Below, piece by piece: positions 36,031 through 49,000 of a stretch of 64,000 nucleotides of DNA. Below the pieces are notes generated by a model. It saw only the letters and a program-made list of their open reading frames with translations, was not told the DNA's origin and did no database searches. This stretch comes from Bursaphelenchus xylophilus (Eukaryota > Nematoda > Chromadorea > Rhabditida > Aphelenchoididae), in NCBI GenBank assembly GCA_904066235.2, contig CAJFCV020000004.1:5518001-5582000 (forward strand), read 5' to 3'. The translations under genes and the position numbers were made by a program. The number at the start of each line of letters is the position of its first letter. The first letter of the stretch is position 1.

Positions 36031-37042
36031 TCTAAGCTTCTCAAAACGGGTCTACAGAAGTTAAAGATGAATAGCTTCGAGAGGTCTTCGCAGTCACCCA
36101 GCACCCCCAAAGCACGTCCCCCCTTAGATAAATCCATTGAATCTCACCAAGGATCATTTGGGCAAGGTTCCGTGAAGCCGTGGCACATTAAACCCACAAC
36201 TTTGGCTTTATCGGAGCGCTCGGAAGATATGGCTGGGGTCTATCCCGGAGATGGGGCAGGTGGAATCAAGTCTGAAGACGTATCGAAGGGAAAGGAAGAA
36301 CCCTCTTTTAAAGGAGTTGAAGAGACCCCACAGTCTGATGTGAGCACTAAGAAACCACTCTCACAAGTTGCACAACAGCGTGTGATCTCATTCAGCGAGG
36401 CTTTCAAGACCGTAAATGCCCCCGTGAACACTCCTTCGGCTTCAATGATTGGAAGGAACGTTGGTAACAGGTCATTTGGGCAGCCTACGAATTTGACACT
36501 GGATGTTTTGATGACCCCTCAGAATATGCAAGAACCCCCTCAATCTGCGCCTCCCGCTTTTACACCGACCGCCATTTCTAAGATGAAGTTGAACTCTCTG
36601 AAAGAAAGAGTCTTTGGAGAACTTGAGGTAAGTTAGTGTGTGCATGCGTGTAAGCAGTGGTGCATTTTAGAAGAAGCAAACACAGAGTCTCACTTCCACA
36701 CCTTCATTGAAGCCTCCGATCAAATTGGAGATTCATAAGCCTCTGGGAATATCGAAGGCTGGTTCTCCATTGGCCGTGAATCCACGTGTTTTAAAGTGGG
36801 ATGATTCTCCGAAGACAGAAATATCGAAGATCGCTCCCTTACCCGCTATTTTACCTCCCCTAAAAAGACTCACAGATCTCGAGATTTCAGAGAGTCTGAA
36901 TCGTCTGCGATCTCTGCCCGTTTTTGAGAGGATTGGAGTTCAATTCTTTAAGAAGATCGCCGAAGGTAAAGCATCATATAAGGAAGGCGACGCTGAAGGC
37001 AAGACTTCTTCGTTTACCGGGCCTTCGCATCTCTGTAAATAA
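36031..37042 (+). CDS. C-terminal exons of the PHD-SET gene, or a small separate gene
   Basis: Two exons (to about 36628, and about 36671-37042) encode a Ser/Pro-rich, low-complexity protein with no domain I recognise (PSLKPPIKLEIHKPLG, LPAILPPLKRLTDLEI), ending GPSHLCK. An AATAAA overlaps the stop at 37040, whereas no poly(A) signal is seen after 35792. The exon can join the SET gene in frame either from TCA|GTAAGC to CTCTAAG|CTT, or from AAAA|GTCAGT to TTTTAAG|GTC. The join is therefore plausible but unproved. If it is a separate gene, ATG 36067 is the start. Confidence 0.55.
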
Positions 37043-37435
37043 ATAGTTATGGGATAGAGGTTTTTAGGTGGGCATAGTGATGACATAGATTTGTTATTTT
37101 GTTTCCGTTTACGTTCACCAGGATTTGTGTGCCTTTCTTCTCTTCCTTTTCTTGTCTTCTGTTAAACAATCCTTTTCTCATTCGTCTTTGCATTTAGTTT
37201 AATCCCGATTCGTACACTCTCCAGATTACCTCCTCGTTTTTTTGGCCTTTTCGGCGGACACAGGTTGTCCCGATACCCATAATATTTTTAAAATATTCCT
37301 TTATGAACGATAATAAATAATTACATTGTTAATCAAGTTTTGTAGATTGAGCATCAACGGGATTGAAAAAAAAGAAAATGAAGCATTTCCGGTTAGAGCA
37401 GACTTTTCTTGTGGTTTGAGAAGCTCTGGTTGTAA
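37043..37435. other. Convergent 3' flanks of the SET and cadherin genes
   Basis: A 393-bp AT-rich spacer between converging genes. AATAAA-like signals occur on both strands (AATAAA near 37313). No coding exon was seen. Confidence 0.5.
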
Positions 37436-40400
37436 TCAGGCATAGGGATCAAGTTGGACGGGATTCTGAAAGATGTTAACGCAAGGACATTGGACTTGCC
37501 TTTGTGGATCGAACCGAGAAGGAGTGTGGATTGCATACATGTTCTCCTCCACGGAGAAATCTCCATCGTCGTGGAACTTGCTGACATTACTCCGGGCATA
37601 TAGGTGGTTCTGTCCCGGGCGATAGACATTATTTCCCGGTCGGTAATGGGCATTCGCCAATCGGGGCTCCGAATGTAATGAACTCTGTTTGAGGGTGGCG
37701 AAGTCTTCGTCACTCATCGGCATCTCCAGAATCTGAGTCTCGTATTTGTCCCTCTCCATGGTGTTCATAAACATGGCTGTGCTGTATTTAGGCAGCGGAT
37801 ATACATTCGGGTAAGTGTGCACATGCCTCCGATGCTTCTTCTTTTGTTTGTAAAAACAGAAAGCACAGATCAGGATCATAACCAGGACCAGAACACCGAA
37901 TGTTAGCACGAAACAAACAATTGTAAAGTTGTTCCAATCCATTGTTGCGAAGAATTGACTCATCAATCCAGGTGCTTTTCCAGAATCAGCGGCCACATTG
38001 TCATTCAGACTCGACATACTGAACCAGGGTTGCAGTTTGCCGGCTAACAAGTCTTCCGAACTTTTTTCGAATAGCTTTCTGAAGATGTGAAAAAATGATG
38101 AAATTATTTTGTTAATGAATTACAGTACCTGAATTCTTGTTTTCGACAGATTTTATGGGTAGTGGGATTCTGAGCATACCAGTACAAATTGATAACGTTA
38201 TCTTTTCCTTCGGTTTTTTCTGTCATCTTCTCCATTGATAGTAAGGTACAGGCACCCGTGAATTGTCGGAGTGCTTTGATTATATCCTATACACATATAT
38301 ACCAGGGTTAATATAACTTTAACCCACCTGTTCATGCGCTCTGACTTGTTGTGGTTGACTTCCTTTCAACGTAATTCCAAAGCGATGTTGATCAGAAATG
38401 GCGGTCACATAAACATCTGCACTTGAACATAGACGCTCTCCGGTTTGAGGGGAATCGCAGGCCAGAACTTTGAAATCAAAGGAGCTCTTCTTGTTATTCT
38501 GGGTCAATTGGATCATCGATTGCTTCAGAATAATCTCCCCTGAATCCCTATCAATCTGGAAGTATTTCGAATTCACGGAGCTTGGATCAAGTTCATATTG
38601 TACTAGGCCAGCTGGTCCAAGGTCTGGATCTTCAGCCTTGACATTGATAACTCGGGAGAAGGCAGCTGAATTGGACGGAACTCCAGCAAAATACGCCTTT
38701 AGTGAGAGATCTGAGGGGAAAATAAAGGAGGGAGCGTTGTCATTCACATCCAGCACCGTGATCGAAACCAAAGTGTAATCTGTTTGGAGCCCGGCAGTGA
38801 TGGTAATGTTGAGAAGGTACTTCTCAATAGTCTCCCGATCAAGAGCTGACTGTGTTCTTAGTTCGCAGTTGCCATCAGTTCCTGGGGAAATACTAAAGGC
38901 TTGTCGGTAGTTGCCCGAGACAATGGCGCACATCACGAATCTGGTATCCTTGGGTTTGTTGATGACTGGGAGGAGCATCACAAAGTGGGGTGCCCTCACA
39001 CTCTCCATCAGAGAAGCCCTTAAATTGAGAGTTTTAGAAAAAATAATCAACTACATTAAACATTAGTTATCAGTGTATTCTTACGTGAAATTCCTCTGCG
39101 TAAATTGAACCGCATCTGGTTTCGGCTTGGTATTTCCTTCCACCTGAGGAATAACTTCGGTCCTTGACTCTTCCACAGTAATCACAACATTGGTCTGGGT
39201 GGATTGAGGTAATTCTCCTTCATCCTGTGCCTCCACGACTACCGTAATCTTTTTCCCACTCAATTCTTTGGCTGGTTTATTCAAGGTGATGAGTCCACTT
39301 TGAGCATTCACACTTATGAATCCGTTTGCATCGTGATCCTTGACCATTCGGTAATGGATTCTGTTGTTCGGCTCGTCTCTGTCTTGATCAAACGCAGTTA
39401 CTTGTCCAATTACCGTACCCGGTTCAGTGTTATCAGCAATTGTAAAAGCATAGTTATTGGTCTCAAAGTTGGGAATCCAATCATTTACATCCAACACCTT
39501 GACAGTAATTGCAACCGCATGAGCGAGAAGAGGATCCATGGGCATACTCTGAGCTTCCTGGGTGGATATTACCAGTCGATATTCTTGATCTGACTCCGCA
39601 TCCAGCGCCTTTAGCAAGGTCAGTTTGCCAGTGTAAGAGGAGATGGAGAAGATATCAGAGTCTCCCTCGATCATGACATAAGTGATTGGGCCTGGTTGTT
39701 CGTCTGGATAATGAGCTTCGATGGTGGCCAATTCAAGATCACTGTCATTTTCTTCCACCATCACACTGAGTGTTGGGGTAGAGAAGATGGGGGCAAGTCG
39801 AGGAGGAGGGGTGGGCTGAGGCTTGGAGGAAGGACGGGCACGTGTCGCCACAACCGTAGGAACGGAAGATGTCTTGGTGGCTGTGGTACTGGGAGATGCG
39901 GGCTGCTTCCTTACTGGAGTCTTGGTTGTAGTTAAAGTCGTTGATTTGACTGTGGTTGTTAGTCTCCGTGTTGTGGTCCGTGCTGTGGTTGTTGTGACCG
40001 GAATTGTGGATGGTAATGTCGCTTTTGTCAGCATAAATCCCGATTCTATAGCAGGCATGACTGAATGAATCTGAGAGATTAATTTAGTCATCGGGGATTG
40101 AGTAGCAAAACTTGGAGGGAGAGTGGCGCGGCTAAAGAACGTTGGAGATGTGTTGTAGACTTCAGATGATTTGGCAGACGATGAAAGACCGTCCACGATC
40201 ACCTTAACCTTGGCGCTTGTCTCCAATGGGGGGTTTCCGTGATCAGCTGCGACTATTACAATCTCGCTTTCTCCAAAATGTTCAGAAGTTAATTCCCCAT
40301 TAATTCTGATGATTCCTCGACTATCAATCTTGAAGAGTTTGTCCTTAGGGGGCACAACTCTGTAAGAGACCTTTCCATTGTCATCTTTATCAATGTCTGT

Positions 40401-42045
40401 CGCCTTCACTCTCCCTACTTCCATATTTGATGGGAATCCAGTCATTTCATTCAACTTGAGTTGGAAAACAAACGGCTGAGTCCCTTCGAATTCTGGGGCA
40501 TTGTCGTTAGCATCCTACAATAATACAGCTATTTATATGACTATATAAACAACCTACCGTAATAATAACCTGCAGAAGAGTCCAATACAAAGATTGGTCC
40601 GGATGTTTAGATCTGGCTTCGATCTGAAGAGTGTACAAGTCTACTTCTTCCCGGTCAAATTCTTGTGTTGTCGTTACAGCCCCGCTGAAATCAATTTAAA
40701 AAAAAAACTCTTGGAGCTTACGTTGACTGGTCGATTGTAAACTTCCCGGCTTCATTGCCTTCCACAATCGTAAAGTAAACGTATTGACGGGAGTCGTTGT
40801 CCTAAAAAGACATTGAAGTACAGTTAATACTATTACGTATGAGCAAAAGAAAACTAACTCCAAGAACAGCCACAATGGAATGAGGCGGAGTGGCTTCGTT
40901 AAGTTCGGTCAGAATGGTCTGAACTTGAGATGAAACCGGCTTCAACGTCGTCTCCGGAGCTAAAGTAAACGCCGTCAATGGTAGCAACGGAGTCACTGGA
41001 TTCGTTGGCTCCAGAAGTTGTTTTTGAGGAAACTTTGGGACACTTGGCTGACTCTGACTTGATCCATGATTTCCTGGCTGGTTCATCGACAATATTGATT
41101 GAGGAATTTGAGCAGAGATCGGCGGAGTAAACGCTTGTGTGGTAGATGGGAGAGCTAAAACAAGTACAGTTGTCCGACCAGTTAATCCCCCGCCATCTTG
41201 GGCTTCGATTGTGATACGATATCGATGACCTGAGGAGAGCCGACCGATGGCTGAGAGAACATTGTTTTGAGCATCGTATTTGAAGTTTCGTTCGGCCCCA
41301 TCACTCACTTCGACAATCTTGTATGTCAAACGTCCGAATCTTCCAGAATCCAGATCTGTGGCCTTAACTTTGGCCACAAATCTCTCAATTGCATCATCGG
41401 CGGATACGTTGGCAAAGTAGACTGGTTGCTCAAAATAAGGGGAGTTGTCGTTGACGTCCATGACATGAATCGTAAGTGAAATTGGGTCGGAACTCCTTAA
41501 CGGTTCTGTGTCAACTTCACGAGCTTGAATGTGAAGTTGGAATGATGATGAATTGGAATCTGCATCTAATCCTTCTGAATTAAGATAGAGAAATCCTCGT
41601 TGATCAACTGCGAACTTTTCGGCTCCAAATCCATTGATTACATACTGATAGATTGCTGGCATCATTCCTGGCTTCTAAATGAATGCTTCTTTGTCATCAA
41701 ATTTAAAAAAGTACTCACCAAATCCTGATCTTCAACCAGAATCTGTAGGCTTTCAGCTCTCATTGAAGGTGATATCCTGACGGTCGTGCCAACCGGCGCA
41801 TTCTCTGGAAGATACCCTTCTCGGGATTTTACCCTCAGGACGGGCGGAAACATTGAAGGCCTTGCCGGGGCCGGCAGGGCATGAAAACGGAGGTTCTGAG
41901 CTGGTTGGGCTTCAGTTGAAGAGATCAAACAAATAAATATGCTTAGAAATATAGTCTGGTGAGAAAACAGAATCCATGAAAAACTCGACCGGTCGATTGG
42001 CTTCCGGCCCGGAGGCCAAGAAAGGAAATGGATGGGGACTCGCAT
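37436..42045 (-). CDS. Cadherin-family single-pass adhesion protein
   Basis: It starts at 42045 with a basic N terminus and a hydrophobic stretch (IFLSIFICLISSTEA), probably a signal anchor or late-cleaved signal. The ectodomain holds several cadherin repeats marked by calcium-binding motifs: DVNDNSPYF, DANDNAPEF, DVNDWIPNF and DVNDNAPSF, with many LDxE/DxD elements. Two Thr/Pro-rich mucin-like linkers interrupt the repeats (about 40000-40150 and 40930-41150). One transmembrane helix (FTIVCFVLTFGVLVLVMILI, about 37915-37860) precedes a roughly 140-residue cytoplasmic tail. That tail has Tyr-rich motifs (YPNVYPLPKY, NNVYRPG) and no obvious catenin-binding block. I cannot assign it to a named C. 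elegans cdh gene. An acceptor-like GGTTTCAG lies about 30 bp before the ATG. Confidence 0.88.
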
Positions 42046-43324
42046 TGTCGGTCATGGACCCATTGAAGCACCTGAAACCCGGGTAAAGTCTCTTTTCGCT
42101 GTGTCCCGAACGCGCCGATCGAATCTCTCCGCGGCCCCTGTTTGCGCAGCGGATCGCCAAAAGAGAGTAAAGTGGCCTTAGGGCGTCTTAGACCGCACAA
42201 ATGGTCTTGAACGGTCATTTAATGTGGTTTCAAGTAAATACCAAGTGGGTGAAACGCTGGGGAATATAAATCGGATTGCTAAATCCACTAAGAAACTGGA
42301 TCTCGATAACCTCAAGGGCGATTTGATAACTGTGATCAGTTAGAGGAAATACTACAAAGTTAGGTTAAAAGGGGACAGTCTAGGTGAAAATTATTTTGTA
42401 AAAAAATGGATCCAGAAAAAAGATCAGAATTTATGCATCAAGAAAATCAGAAGCTCACTCAGCCAGTCCATCGTCATGTCACGCGAACAGAGCAAAACCT
42501 TAACAACTCTGAAAACCGGGGACGTAACAGAAGAAAGACGGGGGATAGTAAGTAAACTTGATAGAGGGCTCAAGTGGCATCGTCAGGCAAACAAATCTCG
42601 AGAGAATGACCGCCCGAGAAAGCGTTGGACCTCGCTGATGGTATGGCTGATGGTCAGTCCGCCTGCTCGGGTCGAAAGGTGAGGGTAAGCTGGATGATCT
42701 GACTCGTTTACAATACGCAGAACGTGACTCCCTTTAAGATTATATCGAAATCAAGCATTGAATGTTGAATAGAGAGAATGAGGAAAATCGAAAACATTAT
42801 CCTCCATGATATTCGATATCAACTGAGAGCTGCGGATACGAAATCTTGTCAAGTATTATAAGTTGAGCATCATCTTAAAAATACTTCCAAGCAAAATAAA
42901 ATCATTGCATTCTTTTGCGGAGTTTTAAGCAAATTACGATCAGGCTACTTTTATGGTCATGTTTACAAAAATACGCACAAAACGGTTGACTCCATTTCCC
43001 TGTTTTCAGATCGCGATTATTAGGAACTCCAGGGGTTGTGTCCATTCCCTGAAGTCGAATTTAGTGACCGGACAAATACAAAACGCGCTCCCGAACCACA
43101 TCATGAATAGTAAGCCTTGGTTCACGAGATGGAAACAAACAAGAAACCGCTGGAGACCAATTCTGAAGATACGTTCAGCATCTTGGAATCAAATCTGACA
43201 TAAATCATGGAAGGATTCTGAAAAATCGTTGATGATGTAAAACTTACAGGGAACGTACCCCAAGTGCGACGCTCAGATTTTGATGAAACTTGGCGCAAAT
43301 TTAGACTGACTTCTTCTAAAAGAC

Positions 43325-43665
43325 ATGCGAGAATCCTTGTTCGCGCTTTGCAGAAACAATCTAAATTTTTAGATCGAAAGTCGGCGAAAATTTAACACCT
43401 TTTCCCGAATTTCGGCACAAAAACTTTCATTCTTATTTCTCCCATAAGTAAGGTCTCCACAAAAAATCATTTTTTTTTGCACGAAACTAGCAAGGTTATG
43501 GCCAAAAAGTGCTTTCCTTTGTGACCGCTCTCCGCGTTTACCGTACTCTCACGGCGGCAAAGATCGTTCGATATCTCGGTGGCGCTTGCAAAATGCGAGC
43601 TAAAACTTTCAAGAATTGATATTTAGTTCATGCCTGATGGGCATGCAAGATCTGAAGAAAAGCTG
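43325..43665 (+). repeat. Dispersed repeat, copy B
   Basis: Homologous by eye to 5640-5980 in the last mask intron. It shares CGCTTTGCAGAAAC, GATCGAAAG, GGCCAAAAAGTG-like, TCCGCGTTT and CAAAGATCGTTCGATATCT-like blocks in the same order. It is non-coding. Confidence 0.6.
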
Positions 43666-43847
43666 CCGTTTTTGCACTAGCGACATGCACTTTTCAGCGA
43701 GCGCACCCCGCGACGTCACCGAAAAAATTCTACGGACTTTATGGCGCTATACAAAGTATTCGCGCACCAAATCTGCAGCCGTCGTCGCAAAGCGATGATG
43801 GGCGATTCTAAGGCGCGACGACGCTCTGTTATTTTCCCGACAGACTG
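43665..43847 (+). mobile_element. Mosaic MITE remnant
   Basis: The right end reads ATTTTCCCGACAGACTG, the terminus of the 19325 MITE family. The left part (GTTTTTGCACTAGCGACATG, then GACTTTATG) matches the complement of the 22486 MITE interior and end. The region before the right end matches the complement of 8691-8765. No left CAGTCTG end is present. It therefore combines pieces found in two other families. Confidence 0.5.
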
Positions 43848-44473
43848 ATAGTTCAGAAATGTGCAGAGCCTAAGACAGGATAAAATTTGTTCTGAACGGT
43901 ATCGTGACAAGAATTATTCCCACCTTGAAAATTTTTAGCCCATTGTGGGCCTTGTAAAGTGCAGAAAAAAATCGATATGGGCGAAATTTGTGATTGAGTG
44001 TGATGGGCGAAAATTTTTGAATTTACTCGGAACCCCTCTTATGAATATATTTTGATGTTGCATAATTTTCCATCATAATTTCACATAACGTTGTCATGTT
44101 ATTTGGAACGCAATTACAGAATATTTTTACGCTGATCCCTCAGTAAATTGGATGGAATCGCGCCATTTACGGGTGTCAGTGAGTAGATCGACCTTTCTTC
44201 TTACCAGTAATTGTTCCCTTTGTTCCGCTGAATACATCGCTGACCCTCTGAGAACCGTTTCCAGGACTGATGAATAATCTTTTCTCTCCTCTCCCCACTG
44301 ATCCAATTCCAATGTGAAGCATCCGGTCATCTTTTGTATCCATGACGAGCTTTCGGGTTTTCTTTATTTTTTTGTCAAATAATATAAGAGCCATGAAAAG
44401 AAGTAGAAAAAGTTGTGTTACTGCCACAACACTCGTCGTATTTAAACTACAGCTGTACTTGAACCAAGTTTAT

Positions 44474-46002
44474 TTATATATATTCATTGCTGACATTGTA
44501 TAAGAAGTTGCTGAACTCTTTTCTGAGCTGGTCGCCTTCCCTATCCACATTTACTGGCACACATCGTATTCCCATCATTTCCTGAGGCAATTTAAAATCA
44601 GCGATGGCTGAATCGTTCGTATTCTCTGACGAGTGATGCAAAAATACAATCGCTTGCTGAGGCCGGAGCCCGACTTTCTGCACAAACTCATTGTGCCTAA
44701 AATAATGTCATTAGAATGTCCTCGGATCTTATTTCTTCACGGTTTATTAACTTTTATGGGAGGGGTGGGGGAGCGCAGAAAGGACTTTAAATGAACGAAC
44801 CTCCAGGCTGTTTAAATCACTCTTTACTGGACTGTAATTTATGACCGTATATAGGCTTTTAGGGAATGAAATCAAACTGTGACCAGAGCTCTGAACGGTC
44901 TCCATTTGGGGAGGGAAACGGATCCTGTGATACAATAATATTCAAGACAAACATTTGCGGCTAATTAGAGGGATCCCTCTAATTGCTTTAATCTTTACTT
45001 TTAGAGCCCCGTTATGTTAAAACTGTATCCGGATTATGGTAGTAAAAGTGGAAATGCGCATTAACTCGATTACAAATTTTATGTTTCGCTGCAGCTGTAA
45101 CATCAATTCCTCTACTTTGAAGTGGAATCTAAAAATCTTTTTTCGTCTGTAAATAAGTGGATGTCAACTTGATTTAAAATGGGATTAGATTCAGAATGGT
45201 TGTTTTTGTGTCTATCGAATCAAAAATTTGAGGTTTTTCATGCTTAATAACATTAAAAGCGCGGCATGATTACAAAAAAACTACTCTTGAGGAACGGCCC
45301 ATTAAGAAACGGCGCTCGCGCGGAGATTCTGAAGGCCGTTAAACTGAAGAAGATACCTCGATCTGCTTTATGGCATGCTATAAACTTTTGCAGTCGTTTT
45401 CTTCGCGGATTCCGCGGATTCTGAAGACGCAGACTCCAAGGCTGACCCCTTTTCCGTAAATTTAATTATTCCATTTAAGATATATATATTTCCAACATAT
45501 TCCCATGTTCCAATTTCGTTTTCCTTTTCCTACTCCGATGATAAATGCCATCGTCTCAGTTGTGTTCGGTTGAATACAGCTCTACTTACCACAAAATTAG
45601 ATCGTCGCCTTTCGTTTCGCCGGGATTACAAGTGATGATTACAGCGTCCACAAAGCGTCGCATTGCCGGCCAACATGTCTCGTATCTCCGGTCTCCACTG
45701 CAGTCCCACAACTCCACCTCGGGCTCTATTCTCTGATCTCCCGAACTTAATTCGATACTTTCAAATTCGATTATTCGTACCCCTAAACAATAAGTAGTGT
45801 AATATAAATGTTAGATTTTTCATGAATTTCCAAACCCACCATGAGTAGGTTTGTATTCCATCCTTAGATTTTCCGTAGAGTCCGAGAGATACGTTGAAAT
45901 TAAAGTCTTGCCACTCTTAAATTGGTACAAAGTCAAAGTAATCTTTAATTATTTTACCTTTATTGGACCAATCATTACAACTTTCATTCCTTTTGATGCC
46001 AT
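44474..46002 (-). CDS. IFT22: IFT22/RABL5 intraflagellar transport GTPase-like protein
   Basis: IFT-B-associated small GTPase-like protein of cilia (C. elegans IFTA-2). Exons 46002-45958, 45915-45840, 45782-45590 and 44696-44474 join in phase to 178 aa (human 185). The first exon gives a P-loop, GPIKSGKT (residues 12-19). EYKPTHGVRIIEFE and VELWDCSGDRRYETCWPA (Walker-B/switch II, W66-D67-C68-S69-G70) match RABL5 closely. The C-terminal half contains HNEFVQKVGL and ends NEYI. There is no C-terminal prenylation Cys, as is usual for IFT22. The third intron is long (45589-44697, about 893 bp), and I see nothing coding in it. Confidence 0.94.
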
Positions 46003-49000
46003 TTCCTGACTTAAATTTATTACTTTTCAAGAATAATTTACAATTTTAGTTGTCAAGGCAACCATGTTTTCGTTGCAGGAGTCTTTGAAAGACGATCTCT
46101 GACTTAATTGCTATATTTCCGGGATTTTACACCATTTCCGGTCTCATCCCCAATGTTTTTGGATGACCTTCTTGAATTTAATAAGCCGTCTCTTCAGGCT
46201 ATTTCCGAAAAAAACATTTTTCCCTGGGGCAATGGCTCTGATTCCATTAAGCCTGTCCACTCTCGACCCCCTGGGAGCCGGCCAGGGAAGCGCGGCCAGA
46301 GAAGTTTTGGATTCTTTTGTTTCCGCTCTCCCCGGCCCTAATCCAATGCCCAAATTAAAACCTTCCTCTTACAGTAATTGTCATCCACACGTGTTTCCTA
46401 ATCTGTAATATTTTTTGGAAGTCAAAAGCCAATGGTTTGGCCATCTCTTGCCTCAATTTGTCGGACATTTTTTAAAATAATTGGAATGATTTTGCCACAG
46501 GCAATATAGGTGGTTTAAACGGCACTTGGACATGGCCATCAGTGAAATTGCGCCCTTGTTTATTTAGACTTTTTGTCCTCGCTGACCCTTCCCCTTTTTT
46601 TTGGCATCCGAGATGAGTCGGAAATTGTTGTCCTGGCCAAAGAGACAGGCCATTTGTGATGATGATATCCCCTAATCTACATAAATTGGTGTCTTCATTG
46701 GGATCAGCGGTGGATCGAGTGCTTAATTAATGGCTTCGAAGCCGCGTTCGGAAAAGAACGCCTTCGAATTGGACTCGGCCATATTCCGAAAGAGAACGTC
46801 GCGCATTAGGACCAAGGTCCGGGACCAACCTCGAGGGCTTCCGGAATCAGCGGACTCTCTAATGAGGTCGGCCTTTACTTTATTCCCGCGAAGATGGCCG
46901 AAGGTCCTCCTTTACTCTCCGTACAGTCTGCTTTCCAATCTTTTATGACCGCTATGTATGACAGAGTACGCAAATTAAAATTGTAAATCCTTCTGTTGCG
47001 CCATCAATAACCGAAAACAAATTGGGCGGCAGATTCGCTGATCTCTTGGCCGAATTTGTTTGGCCAAGTTGATTTGTGGCCTGTCGATGCGGCCCATTGA
47101 TCCGCCGCCTTTACCGCCTCTTCTGTTTGGATTGCGCAATGTTTTTTTTCGTGCCGGGGTTTAAAATATTTTTATGGAAAGTCGGCGGTCAAAAGTCCTT
47201 CGACGTTCTTGAGGTCAAGAGTGGCGCCGGAGGCATTCGAGGATTCGCGTGATGAGGCCAATCGCTTTTTTGTTTCCGCCTATTTCTCGCAAAAAAAACT
47301 TTCAGCGGTTTTTTTTTACAAAAGAGCGTGCGATAATACGAGATTGTTGGATGAGATTACCGTCGGATCAGCGGAGTTTCCCTCACGCCCTACTGCCCAA
47401 TGTCCTCGGTTATTTGTCGGGTATCTGTCATAACAAACGGTCGAAAAAAAGTTTATCAGAGCGCATCTTTCCGGTCGGTGGAATCGCCGTTAAGTTGCAA
47501 CGACTTTCTGTTTCTTTGTCTTCGGACCTCATAAAAGCTGTAAATTATTTTTTTTATTTTTTTTGTGGCGCCACTCTGGTTTCGGAATCCGTTAACGGGT
47601 TTTGTAATGGCCTAAAAATGAATCCATCAGATTTCTAGGGCTGATCTGCTGATTGCGCAATTTGAAGTTTTTCGTTGTTTGCATACATGGAAGTGCCAAG
47701 TATTGCGTGTTGGTGGGACTTGGCCAAACAAATATTAGAATTGGCTTTCCGGTTTTATTGGGGAACAAATGCAGGTGTTCCCCGCCCAAAAGGTCATCGT
47801 TTGTTTTAAACTGGGCTTGTTATGACCTCCATTGTTTTGAAAGTTGCGTTCCGTTTCGAGGCCATGAGGGAGAAAGCCTCTCCGTATTGTCCATTCCCTT
47901 CCCCTGCCTTTAATAATATTATTTTTAAAGATAAAATGATTTTAAACACCATGATAGTACAACCTTTCGTCCTAATCCTATTTTCTCCATCTTCTGCGTG
48001 ACATCCATTTAATGGGGCCATATCTGGCCGATGAATTCGTTCCGGCTCTTTCCATTAATACCTGAACATGTCGAGCTTTGAATGACCTTCTTGACCTCCC
48101 CCCTTCGGTCTCGCTGAAAAAAGCCCTGAGGCAATATAGAGGTTGCAAAGCTCTGTTCTCTATGCATTTGCATAAAACGCGTTTAATTTCCGTTTGTTTG
48201 GGAAAGAATTCTTAATTTGATGAATTCCCAGGGTAAATATTCCCCAGATAGTGAGTAAGTAGTGGAATTCTCCGCGCTCTGAATCCTTCCGAATATTTGC
48301 GGTCGAGTTCTTCTCACTTTTGACCTCAGGGCTTCGGAATTACGCGCCGACGCACGCGCCAACGCCGAGAAAAGCGCGCGGAATTAGCGGAATGGCCGGA
48401 GGGTTTGGGCCGTGTAATCGTCCCTCTAATCCCGTAAACTTTGTTTGGTCCCATTTTGAGCGAGATTAGCAATTTTTTCGGCCCCCTCTACCTTTTCCCT
48501 TCGGCAGATGTTTATACGATCTTCGACCGGTCGTAAATTTTGTGTTGTGTCCATAATTCATATTCGGTAACCTTATCCTTCGGAGCGATCTGTACTCAGC
48601 AGGGGTCCCTTATTCGGCTCTGTTTGACAACTTGGACCTGTTGAGGACTCATTGGCACTCCACTCGTCAAGAGGATTTATTTGGGAGATCTCGGCAGTCC
48701 GTTAAGTATGGCCAGGTCACCCTACCTGGCCACTGAATTCGGTGTTTATCCGCCCATGTTGTTCCTTTTTTAACGCCCATGTTTTTGACACGCTTGCCGT
48801 AACAGAGTTGAGTCGATTACCGTCCCACATCCGACTGTTTGTGGCTGTTGTTTCCGTTTATTTCAGGTAATTTTTCGGGGTCTGATTTACGGAGCCTAAT
48901 TAGATTTTATGTCCACCGGGGTCAGTCCTTATTACTACGCGTTTACGGCGCGTTAATGGGTGGATGGAGATGTGATCGTCAATTTGATGATGTCCATTTT

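Larger units (their letters stand above)
42046..44473. other. Repeat-bearing spacer between cadherin and IFT22
   Basis: About 2.4 kb containing the dispersed repeat copy B (about 43325-43665) and an adjoining inverted-repeat element remnant (43665-43847). Short frames near 42410 (+) and 44127-44427 (-) have no recognisable domain. An AATAAA on the minus strand near 44365 probably serves IFT22. Confidence 0.5.

Noticed and set aside
42405..42550. Short + strand frame from ATG near 42406 (MDPEKRSEFMHQENQK) ending at a GTAAGT donor
   Set aside because: It could be a first exon, but I found no in-phase partner exon downstream and no homology. Too weak to call a gene.
44127..44427. Two overlapping minus-strand frames (67 and 83 codons) downstream of IFT22, one with a hydrophobic start
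   Set aside because: The longer frame overlaps the likely IFT22 3' UTR and its AATAAA (about 44365). Neither has a recognisable domain or splice support.
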